A stretch of DNA of 21,363 bases from contig JAWXCM010000136.1 in assembly GCA_034408745.1 (NCBI GenBank), positions 1 through 21,363 on the forward strand. Direction: 5' to 3'. The notes beneath the pieces are model-generated. The model searched no databases, had not been told where the DNA came from, and saw nothing but the letters and a program-made list of their open reading frames with translations. Source of the stretch: JAWXCM01 sp034408745 (lineage in GTDB: Bacteria; Acidobacteriota; Terriglobia; Bryobacterales; Bryobacteraceae). The stretch's first letter is position 1. Every line of letters starts with the position of its first letter. Shown piece by piece: positions 14,718 through 21,363 of this stretch. Both the position numbers and the translations under genes were made by a program.

Positions 14718-16457
14718 ATGCGCATTCTTTCGGCCCTGCTGTCTCTTGTTATTCCAGGGGCCATGGTGTGCGCGCTGGCCGCCCCTCCACCGATCCTGCC
14801 GCTGAAAGACGTGCGGGCGGGCATGAAGGGCATCGGCCGAACGGTATTTCTCGGCACGAAGATTGAGAACTTCGACGTGGAAGTGCTGGGCATTCTGGAA
14901 AACATGGGGCCGAAGCAGTCACTGATTCTGGCCCGGCTGAGCGGCGGACCGCTGGAAAAAACCGGCGTGATGCAAGGCATGAGCGGCAGTCCGGTTTACA
15001 TCGACGGCAAGCTGATTGGCGCTGTCGCCATGGCGTTCCAGTTTGCCAAAGAGCCGATCGCGGGTATCCGCCCGATTGAAGAAATGCTGGCGTCGGCACC
15101 GGTGCGCCGCCCCGAAGTCCGCGCCAGCCTGAGCGACAAATCGCTTACCGAGCGCCTGCCGCGAATCGAACAGCAGTCGGACAGACCTGTCGAAATCGGC
15201 ACCCCGTTGTCGATGGGTGGGTTCAGCCGCGGCACGGTAGAGCAGTTTGCGCCCGCATTGAGGGCGGTCGGCCTGGAGCCTCGCCAGGGCATTTCGGCCG
15301 GACGCGCCGTAAGGCCGGTGCCGCCGAAGCCACCGGAGCCAGGGTCGATGATCAGCCTGCAACTCGTCAACGGCGACATGTCTGTAGGCGCCGACGGCAC
15401 GGTGACCATGGTGGATGGCAACCGCCTGTGGGCGTTCGGGCACCGCTTCCTGTCTGTGGGCAACACGGAGCTGCCCTTCACCAACGCGTCGGTGATCACG
15501 CTGCTGGCGAACCTGAACACGTCGTCCAAAATATCGGCGTCAGGCTCCTTTCTGGGCACCATTACGGGCGATTTCAACACCGCGGTATCGGGTGAGCTGG
15601 GCCGGCCCGCGAAGATGGCGCAGGTCAGGATCGGGCTGAAAGGCGCGGGCAAGACGGGCCAGTATCGAATGGAAATGGTACAGGACCGCATCCTGAGCCC
15701 GCTGCTGCTGCAGATGATGTGCTACTCCGTGCTGGATGGCAGTGAGCGAACGCTGGGCGCGTCGAGCGTGCGGCTTAGCGGCAGCATTCGGTTTGAGGGT
15801 GTGACGGAGCCGATCACGATCGACAACGTCTATTCGGGCGATTTCAACACGCCGATGGTGGCTTCGCTTGGCGCGGCGCTGCCGGTGGCGTTCGCGCTGC
15901 AGAACACGCTGGAGCCGCTGCGAATCCAGAACGTCGACCTCACGCTGGAGGCGACGCCTGAGAAAAAGCAGTTCACCATCGATCAGGTCTGGACGGAACA
16001 GAAGGAAGTCCGCCCGGGCGAGAACATCTCGATTCATGTGCTGATGACTGGCGACGGCGCCAGGGAGATGGCGAAGGTGCTGCAGTACACGGTGCCGGTC
16101 GGCGCACCCGCCGGGACCTGGAACATTACGGTGGCCGACGGGCCTACCACCAATGTGGGCGAGGGCCGCGCGTACAACGTGACACAGGCGCGCCCGGCCA
16201 GCCAGGTGGTGTCGCTGCTTAACTCCATGCGGGGTCAGAGCAAGGCTTATGTGCGCATCTGGCGGTCCGATGCGGGCTACACACTGGAAGGCAGGGAACT
16301 GCCCATGCCGCCGCCGTCCGTCGGTCTGATTCTGGCTCGGACGCCCGGTGCGGCGGTGAATCCGGGACGCGGCAGCACGGTAGCCGAACTGTCGTTTGAC
16401 GCGGGCGATGCGCCCATATCGGGAGCGAAAACCATCACTGTGGAAGTGAAAGAATGA
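14718..16457 (+). CDS. Exported SpoIVB/S55 peptidase-domain protein (cassette 2)
   Basis: 579 aa with a signal peptide (MRILSALLSLVIPGAMVCALA, cleavage near 21). The Ser motif GMSGSPVYIDGKLIGAV is at 87-103 (nucleophile Ser89); the His motif 'GDMSVGADG...GNRLWAFGHRF' is at 219-244 (His242). As in the first paralogue, the Ser half precedes the His half, the reverse of SpoIVB. The region before Ser reads 'RLSGGPLEKTGVMQ'; SpoIVB has Asp near that Gly/Ser, so the acidic triad member is missing or elsewhere. Residues 400-579 look like beta-sandwich modules. The ATG at 14718 has AAGGA at 14709-14713; the GTG at 14700 would put six polar residues before the signal peptide. It overlaps the propeller gene by four bases. 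The substrate and actual proteolysis are unknown. Confidence 0.85.
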   Translation: MRILSALLSLVIPGAMVCALAAPPPILPLKDVRAGMKGIGRTVFLGTKIENFDVEVLGILENMGPKQSLILARLSGGPLEKTGVMQGMSGSPVYIDGKLIGAVAMAFQFAKEPIAGIRPIEEMLASAPVRRPEVRASLSDKSLTERLPRIEQQSDRPVEIGTPLSMGGFSRGTVEQFAPALRAVGLEPRQGISAGRAVRPVPPKPPEPGSMISLQLVNGDMSVGADGTVTMVDGNRLWAFGHRFLSVGNTELPFTNASVITLLANLNTSSKISASGSFLGTITGDFNTAVSGELGRPAKMAQVRIGLKGAGKTGQYRMEMVQDRILSPLLLQMMCYSVLDGSERTLGASSVRLSGSIRFEGVTEPITIDNVYSGDFNTPMVASLGAALPVAFALQNTLEPLRIQNVDLTLEATPEKKQFTIDQVWTEQKEVRPGENISIHVLMTGDGAREMAKVLQYTVPVGAPAGTWNITVADGPTTNVGEGRAYNVTQARPASQVVSLLNSMRGQSKAYVRIWRSDAGYTLEGRELPMPPPSVGLILARTPGAAVNPGRGSTVAELSFDAGDAPISGAKTITVEVKE

Positions 16458-18730
16458 AGCGGCTTTTGGGCCTGCTGACGGTGGCGGCCGCGTGTCTGCA
16501 GGCGTCGAGCACCGCGACCTGGGAGATGAACACGTTCGCCGACTTCGCCCGTGGCCGGTTCAACGGACTGTCTCTCAGCCGCGACGGGCGGATGGCGCTG
16601 GGGCCGAAGCTGGATACGTTGTACTCGTCTGAGCAGCCGTCGGTGTGGTCGGTAGCCGAGGCTCCGGACGGCACGCTGTACGCCGGGACTGGGCACAAAG
16701 GCCGCGTCTATCGCATTGATGCGACGGGCGGCAAGGGGTCTCTGATCTGGACCTCGCCGGAGCCGGAAGTGTTCGCTGTGGCCGTGGGTCCGGACGGTGC
16801 GGTGTATGCGGGCACGTCGCCTGACGGCGCGGTCTACCGGATCGCCGGTGGCAAGGCGACGGAGTTTTTCCGGCCGCACGCACGGTACATCTGGTCGATG
16901 GCGTTTGCCGGTGATGGCTCGCTGTACATCGGTACGGGCGACAAGGGCACGATCTGGCGCGCCACCAGGCCCGGTGTCGGCGAGGTTTGGTATGAATCGG
17001 GGCAGCAGCACATTACCGCTCTGACGCTGGATGGCGAGGGTCGGCTGCTGGCGGGCAGTGAGCCCAACGGCCTGCTGTATCGCGTCTCGGCGAAGAACCA
17101 GGCGTTCGTACTTTACGATTCGGGCCTGCCGGAAATTCGCACCATTTCCGTGGCGGCGGATGGTTCGATCTACGCGGCAGCTCTGGGTGGCTCAGTGGCA
17201 CAGCGTGCCACGGCGGCGCAATCGACGATTAGCGGCACGTCGGGCACTCCGCAGGTGATGGCGCCGTCCACGTCGATTACGGTCACGGATGAAGGCGCAG
17301 CGGCGCAGGGGGGCCTCGACATTAAGCCGAAGCCGCCGGGTGGGGACAACCAGAAGACGCAGGTGACGGCCACGATCACGCCCGGCACCACGCTCTACAC
17401 GGCTCCCCAGGCTGAGGCCACGGGCGTCGAGAAATCGGCGCTGTACCGCATCAACACGGACAACACGGTGGAGACGCTGTGGTCGTCGAAAGAAGAGAAT
17501 CTGTATGACCTGCTGCTGGCCGCGAACAACGAAATCGTGTTTGCCACCGACACGCAGGGCCGTGTTTACCGGCTGACGCCGGACCGCCGGCTGACACTGC
17601 TGCTTCAGACCAACGCAGGCGACATGACGCGTCTGATTCCCTCGGGCGAGTCGCTGGTTGCCACAACCAGCACGTCGGGCAAGGTGCTGCGCATCGGTGG
17701 CGGACTGGCTGCGGAAGGGTCGTACGAATCGCCGGTGCACGACGCGGGCTCGGTCGCACGGTGGGGACAGATTAGCTGGCGGGGTCAGCGCGACGCTCCC
17801 GGGCGGCTGGTGTTTCGCACTCGCGCCGGCAACTCCGCGCGTCCGGACAACACGTGGAGCAAGTGGTCGGATCCGATCAGCGATCCGGCGGGCTCAGCGC
17901 TCTCCAGCCCCAATGCCCGCTTCATGCAGTGGCGCGCCGAGTTCACCGGCAACGGCACCGCATCGCCGAGCCTGACTGGCGTCACGCTTTCTTATCTGCC
18001 GCAGAACAATCCGCCCGCGGTGCGGTCGATCAACGTGCTGACGCAGGTGGTTCCGGCGGGTGCGTCGACACGGGCTGCCGCGGCCTCGCAGTCGACGTCT
18101 TCCACGTACAGCGTGACGGTGACCGACTCGACCGAGACCCCGTCGAACACACCGACGCAGACCGTGGCCCGGGGGCTGGCGCAGCAGATCCAGATCACGT
18201 GGCAGGCCGACGATCCCGATGGGGACCGGCTGAGCTACTCGGTGTACTTCCGCGGCGAAGAGGAATCGCAGTGGAAGCCGCTGAAGACGAACATCGCGGA
18301 GAACATTGTGACGCTGGAGGGCGACGTGCTCGCCGACGGCAAGTATTTCTTTCGCGTGGTGGTGTCAGACCGGCCCGCGAACCCGGCGGCATCGGCGCGG
18401 GAGTCGGAGATGGTGAGCCCACCGGTGCAGTTCGACAACACGCCACCGGTGGTGAGGGCGTCAGGCCGCAGGGACGGCAACCGTATCACGATCGATGCTG
18501 AGGCGTCGGACCCTTCCTCCTCACTGCGTCGCGCCGAGTACTCGGTGGACGCGCTGGCGTGGGTGCCGCTCGACAGCCTGGACGGTGTGGTGGACGGGCG
18601 CGAGGAGCGCTTCCAGCTTGTGCTGAATACGATCAGCGCCGGTGAGCATGTGGTGGTGATCCGGGTGTTTGATGCGTCGAACAACTCGGGTCTGGCCAAG
18701 ATCGTGATCCCAGCCGCTTCGCCTCAGTAG
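16454..18730 (+). CDS. Exported beta-propeller protein with Fn3/Ig-like C-terminus (cassette 2)
   Basis: 758 aa, starting in an ATGA overlap with the S55 gene. It has a signal peptide (MKRLLGLLTVAAACLQASS); AAAC at 11-14 is a weak lipobox-like site, so lipid anchoring is possible. Blades of the form 'DGTLYAGTGHKGRVYRI' occur at 72-88, 114-130, 154-170 and 193-211. A low-complexity insert (246-328) splits the propeller. The discoidin-like section ('GSYESPVHDAGSVARWG' onwards), a 'DDPDGDRLSYSVYFRG' Fn3-like module and a last module after 'QFDNTPPVV' follow. The order and many residues match the gene at 124-2337, showing common descent. It probably acts outside the cytoplasm with its S55 partner; this is inference from coupling. 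Confidence 0.87.
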   Translation: MKRLLGLLTVAAACLQASSTATWEMNTFADFARGRFNGLSLSRDGRMALGPKLDTLYSSEQPSVWSVAEAPDGTLYAGTGHKGRVYRIDATGGKGSLIWTSPEPEVFAVAVGPDGAVYAGTSPDGAVYRIAGGKATEFFRPHARYIWSMAFAGDGSLYIGTGDKGTIWRATRPGVGEVWYESGQQHITALTLDGEGRLLAGSEPNGLLYRVSAKNQAFVLYDSGLPEIRTISVAADGSIYAAALGGSVAQRATAAQSTISGTSGTPQVMAPSTSITVTDEGAAAQGGLDIKPKPPGGDNQKTQVTATITPGTTLYTAPQAEATGVEKSALYRINTDNTVETLWSSKEENLYDLLLAANNEIVFATDTQGRVYRLTPDRRLTLLLQTNAGDMTRLIPSGESLVATTSTSGKVLRIGGGLAAEGSYESPVHDAGSVARWGQISWRGQRDAPGRLVFRTRAGNSARPDNTWSKWSDPISDPAGSALSSPNARFMQWRAEFTGNGTASPSLTGVTLSYLPQNNPPAVRSINVLTQVVPAGASTRAAAASQSTSSTYSVTVTDSTETPSNTPTQTVARGLAQQIQITWQADDPDGDRLSYSVYFRGEEESQWKPLKTNIAENIVTLEGDVLADGKYFFRVVVSDRPANPAASARESEMVSPPVQFDNTPPVVRASGRRDGNRITIDAEASDPSSSLRRAEYSVDALAWVPLDSLDGVVDGREERFQLVLNTISAGEHVVVIRVFDASNNSGLAKIVIPAASPQ
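17189..17437 (+). repeat. Low-complexity Thr/Ser/Gly-rich insert between propeller blades
   Basis: Codons 246-328 encode a Thr/Ser/Gly/Pro/Gln-rich stretch (for example 'GTSGTPQVMAPSTSITVTDE') at the position where the paralogue has a Pro/Ala-rich linker. The flanks are conserved (SIYAAALGG before, LYRINTDN after), the insert is not. Confidence 0.65.
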
Positions 18731-18772
18731 CGGCGCCCTCGGACTTCCCGCCGTGGAACAGCCCCAAAACCG

Positions 18773-18786
18773 ACGATCATGATCGT
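18773..18786. repeat. Perfect 14-bp palindrome between convergent genes
   Basis: ACGATCATGATCGT is fully self-complementary. It lies between the stop codons of the propeller gene and the DUF1829-like gene, at the edge of a lower-GC block. It could be a bidirectional 3' hairpin, a protein-binding site or chance. The rest of 18731-18857 shows no gene. Confidence 0.4.
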
Positions 18787-18857
18787 TATCCAGGCAACCC
18801 TGATGCTCGCTTAATCGGGTTCGGGGGGGCCACTTCGGTGTGTCCCGGGAAGCCCAG

Positions 18858-19634
18858 CTACGCCGCCAACTCGGTCACGACCTCAGCGCGATGGCTCCAT
18901 GGAACCGGGTGAATGGCGTAATTCTTAAACGCATCCAAAACCCCGGAGGGTATCGCCTGCTCGCGGTCGTTGAGAAAAGCATACGCTTTGGAATCCGACG
19001 ATCTGACTTCACGGGTGTCGCTCCATTTGTGCATGAAGGATTCGGCTGTGTCGCGAGTGGGCCTGTTGATCGCCTGCACAATGCGTTCTGGTTGCTTACG
19101 TGATTTCGGGATCACGAAATCGAAGAGGTGGTCATAGCCGCTGATGCCGGTAAACTTCACTCTCGGCGTATAGCGCACATCGTTCTCATCGAGCCATGAA
19201 ATCACGTCTTCCAGAAACAGACTGGCTACGAATGGCTGCGCGAGATAGAACAGGTCATTAACTGCCAGCATGGCCTGTATCAGGTTGTGCTTGCGGAGTG
19301 GGAAATTCTCAGCCGTCGCATGGATCTCAAGGGCTTCCTTATTCAGCTTTACGCCGAAGCCGTTGAGCGTCATTCTAAGCAGGTCCTGTCGCTTGCCAGT
19401 GTCGAGCTTGCATCCGGACATCTCGAGGTCGCGAATAATGTAGCTGTCGTCACTTAGGAGCATGCCGCCATTCTGACGGCGTGCGTAAATTTGCAACGCA
19501 TCGTTATGGCGGTCCAGATAAGGCGTCGTGATCTCTACCCAAGATCCGTTCACCTCGCGCAGGGTCGTTTTGTCCCTCAGCCATAAGAGATAGCTGTCCA
19601 GCAGGTTCTGGATTTCAGCGGCGGTGTTATTCAT
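18858..19634 (-). CDS. DUF1828/DUF1829 domain protein
   Basis: 258 aa. The N-terminal half has 'WVEITTPYLDRHNDALQIY' and 'LLSDDSYIIRDLEMSG' (32-74), which match the DUF1828 pattern as I recall it. The C-terminal half ('YTPRVKFTGISGYDHLFDFVIP', 155-176, read in parts) matches DUF1829. The biochemical function is unknown; such genes occur scattered in islands. The ATG at 19634 overlaps by one base the stop (TGATG) of the preceding reading frame, so the two were built to be translated together. At present, because of an upstream frameshift, the preceding frame runs straight through this start and a 437-codon fused reading is open. The region is less GC-rich than neighbours. Confidence 0.75.
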   Translation of the reverse strand: MNNTAAEIQNLLDSYLLWLRDKTTLREVNGSWVEITTPYLDRHNDALQIYARRQNGGMLLSDDSYIIRDLEMSGCKLDTGKRQDLLRMTLNGFGVKLNKEALEIHATAENFPLRKHNLIQAMLAVNDLFYLAQPFVASLFLEDVISWLDENDVRYTPRVKFTGISGYDHLFDFVIPKSRKQPERIVQAINRPTRDTAESFMHKWSDTREVRSSDSKAYAFLNDREQAIPSGVLDAFKNYAIHPVPWSHRAEVVTELAA

Positions 19635-20081
19635 CAGAACAGCCCCACTTGAAAGGATGGTGGCACGGTAACATTGCAATGCTCCATGAATGCGACAAAC
19701 GTTCCAAACAGATCGGTCGTATCGGGATACCGGGTCGAAGGGGCTGGTATAGCCCACTTGTCGCCATATCCTTCCTTCCTTGTAGATGTGAAGGTGCGGG
19801 CAGGGAATTTCTTCGCCGTCCGGGTTTCGATGCGGTGGACCGTCAATGTCCAGCCTCATTAAAATCAGGGTTTGCCTCGCTCGGTTCTGATAGGTCGCTT
19901 TCGAAATCTTGATTTGGAACCGGCTCACGTCGAGCAGGCAGATCTCGCGTTTGTCAGCCGATGCGAGAGGGATGGACATCCGTGCTCCGGGATCAAACGC
20001 CCATGCGCGGTCGTCAGTGCGCTGCTTTTCCATCGCTATAAGCGTGTCGGCTTCGTCCTGCGTAATGTCGAGATCAGCCAT
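19634..20081 (-). pseudogene. DUF6978-like gene with a frameshift at a 4-bp repeat
   Basis: The ATG at 20081 opens 'MADLDITQDEADTLIAMEKQ' and stays in frame to 'PCPHLHIYKEG' (residues 93-103). The sequence then contains AGGA three times in tandem (plus strand 19769-19780). After it, the expected continuation 'YGDKWAIPAP...FGTFVAFMEHCNVTVPPSFQVGLF' is found in another frame, ending at a TGA (19636-19634) that overlaps the next gene's ATG. Removing one 4-bp unit gives an uninterrupted 147-aa protein. The two parts resemble the DUF6978 family as I remember it. Explanations: true mutation, reversible slippage, or a sequencing error. The function of the family is unknown. Confidence 0.7.
19769..19780. 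repeat. Three tandem TCCT units at the frameshift
   Basis: TCCT occurs three times in tandem (AGGA on the coding strand). One unit fewer would restore the reading frame of the DUF6978-like gene. Three copies are few for efficient slippage, but the position exactly at the frame break is striking. Confidence 0.8.
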
Positions 20082-20088
20082 GACCGGG

Positions 20089-20241
20089 TCACCACATCCT
20101 TTTCGCGAGCTGGTGCGCTTCCGCGCCGCGGTAAACCCCGCTGCGGCCTTTCCTTGGTTTCTCGAAAACAATCGCGCCGTCCGCTACGTCGATCCGGTCG
20201 GCGCGCTTGCCGTCGTGTCCGCAAAGTTGCATCTCATGCAT
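20089..20241 (-). CDS. Small protein of unknown function, first of the DUF6978/DUF1829 group
   Basis: 50 aa from ATG at 20241: 'MHEMQLCGHDGKRADRID' then 'VADGAIVFEKPRKGRSGVYR' and 'GAEAHQLAKRMW'. It is basic, without a signal peptide, and ends seven bases before the DUF6978-like start on the same strand, the spacing of an operon. No family is recognised. It may be a genuine small gene or the 3' remnant of a longer one, since the frame is open upstream into purD. Confidence 0.45.
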   Translation of the reverse strand: MHEMQLCGHDGKRADRIDVADGAIVFEKPRKGRSGVYRGAEAHQLAKRMW

Positions 20242-20306
20242 GGGCGTAAAAGCTCCATTTGAACACTTCTCTACAAGAACAGGTTCAAGGAATGCTTGAA
20301 GGCGCG

Positions 20307-21363
20307 TCAGTAGCGGCGCAGGCCTTTGGCGCCGATGTCGGTGCGGTACTGCATTCCTGCGAATCGAACCCATTTCGCTGCGTCGTAGGCGGACTGAATC
20401 GCCTGTGCCAGATCGGGCCCTGAGGCGGTGACGCCGAGCACTCTGCCGCCAGCCGTCAGCAGACCGTCCGGACCTTCCGCCGTCCCGGCGTGGAACACGG
20501 TTGCGCCGAGCGCGTCGGCGGCTTCGATTCCCCGGATCATGTCGCCGGTGCGCACGGTGCCCGGATAGCCTTGCGCGGCCAGCACGACACAGACGCTGGA
20601 CCCGCCCGCCCACTCGAAGCGTGCCGCGCCGCTGAGATCGCCGTGGGCCGCTGCCAGCAGAATTTGCGCCAGATCGGACTGCAGACCGTGCATCAGTGGC
20701 TGGGTCTCCGGATCGCCCATGCGGACGTTGAACTCCAGCACGCGCACGCCTGTGGGCGTCATCATCAGCCCGGCATAGAGGAAGCCGGTGAACGGACGGC
20801 CTTCGGCTGCCATCTGTGCCAGCACTGGCGCGATAACCTGGCTGTCGACCGCGGCGGCCTGTTCGGCGGTCAGGATGCGGTCATCCCGATACGCGCCCAT
20901 TCCCCCGGTGTTCGGCCCTTTGTCCCCGTCGAAGATGTTCTTGTGGTCCTGGGTGGGCGCGAACGGGATGAAGTTGCGGCCGTCGGACAGCACGATATAG
21001 CTGACCTCTTCGCCGGCGAGGAACTCCTCGATCACCAGGCGCGAGCCCATCAGCCGGGGCAGTGCTTCTTCGGCCTCGGCGCGGTCAGCCGCGATCACCA
21101 CGCCCTTACCCGCCGCCAGCCCGTCGGCCTTCAGCACCACGGGAAAGCCGAACTCGTCGAGCGCGGCCCGCGCGGCCTCCATCGTTTCGACCACGCGGTA
21201 ACGGGCCGTGGGCACGCCCGCGCGGATCATAAAGTCCTTGGAAAACGCCTTGCTGCCCTCCAGCTGCGCCGCCTCCGCCGTCGGCCCGACCACCGCGAGG
21301 CCCGCCGCACGGAACCGGTCGACCACTCCGGCCACCAGCGGCGCCTCCGGGCCGACCACCGTC
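20307..21363 (-). CDS. purD: Phosphoribosylamine-glycine ligase, N-terminus beyond the window
   Basis: About 351 residues are present; by comparison with E. coli PurD about 65 N-terminal residues lie off the right edge. PurD joins phosphoribosylamine and glycine with ATP to make GAR, the substrate of PurN. Landmarks: 'VVGPEAPLVAGVVDRF' at the window edge, ATP-grasp 'VVLKADGLAAGKGVVIA', 'PTQDHKNIFDGDKGPNTGGMGAY', 'LEFNVRMGDPETQPLM', and a C-terminal 'GGRVLGVTASG'. No lesion is seen. It is separated from purMN by the S55 cassette and the lower-GC island, and lies on the opposite strand. Confidence 0.97.
   Translation of the reverse strand, partial: TVVGPEAPLVAGVVDRFRAAGLAVVGPTAEAAQLEGSKAFSKDFMIRAGVPTARYRVVETMEAARAALDEFGFPVVLKADGLAAGKGVVIAADRAEAEEALPRLMGSRLVIEEFLAGEEVSYIVLSDGRNFIPFAPTQDHKNIFDGDKGPNTGGMGAYRDDRILTAEQAAAVDSQVIAPVLAQMAAEGRPFTGFLYAGLMMTPTGVRVLEFNVRMGDPETQPLMHGLQSDLAQILLAAAHGDLSGAARFEWAGGSSVCVVLAAQGYPGTVRTGDMIRGIEAADALGATVFHAGTAEGPDGLLTAGGRVLGVTASGPDLAQAIQSAYDAAKWVRFAGMQYRTDIGAKGLRRY

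Noticed and set aside
18858..20171. A single 437-aa protein joining the DUF6978-like and DUF1829-like parts
   Set aside because: The correct C-terminus of the first part is present in another frame and ends in a TGATG overlap with a proper start, so the fused frame results from a small indel rather than a designed fusion.
1..21363. CRISPR arrays, tRNA or rRNA genes, insertion sequences
   Set aside because: No regularly spaced repeats, cloverleaf, conserved rRNA segment or transposase-like protein was found by eye on either strand.

Overview
The window is GC-rich and gene-dense, with dispersed purine genes (purM-purN, purD) and secreted proteins of the SpoIVB/S55 peptidase-domain type. This gene mix suggests a soil-type Acidobacteriota, perhaps of the Bryobacterales/Solibacter kind. 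That assignment is inference from gene content; no rRNA or other marker is present.

Left part (1-5119): a minus-strand promoter and the first codons of a gene leave the left edge. Next comes a tightly coupled minus-strand pair, a secreted S55-type protein followed by a secreted beta-propeller/Fn3-like protein. A plus-strand gene follows for a protein that looks like a SIR2-like domain stripped of its NAD and catalytic motifs.

Middle (5208-10783): a Fic toxin/antitoxin-type pair, visibly less GC-rich than its surroundings; a coupled D-2-hydroxyacid dehydrogenase / threonine-serine dehydratase pair; a complete energy-coupling-factor metal uptake operon (cbiM with a fused CbiN-like tail, cbiQ, cbiO) for Co or Ni; and a small lysine/arginine-rich protein.

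Right part (10832-21363): dtd (D-aminoacyl-tRNA deacylase) diverges from a same-strand run of seven genes: glucuronokinase-like GHMP kinase, small unknown, purM, purN, small lipoprotein, a second S55-type protein and a second propeller protein. The S55-propeller pair at 14718-18730 is a clear paralogue of the pair at 124-4201: same order, same coupling, same domain layout. After it lies a lower-GC island on the minus strand: a 50-aa gene, a frameshifted DUF6978-like gene and a DUF1828/DUF1829 protein. The window ends inside purD.

The best candidate for an undescribed system is the duplicated S55-propeller cassette. Each cassette encodes an exported protein whose SpoIVB-like serine-peptidase halves seem to occur in swapped order, coupled to an exported propeller protein that could be its partner or substrate. 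The second most informative signal is a three-copy 4-bp repeat that breaks the DUF6978-like reading frame just before an intact stop/start overlap with its neighbour.
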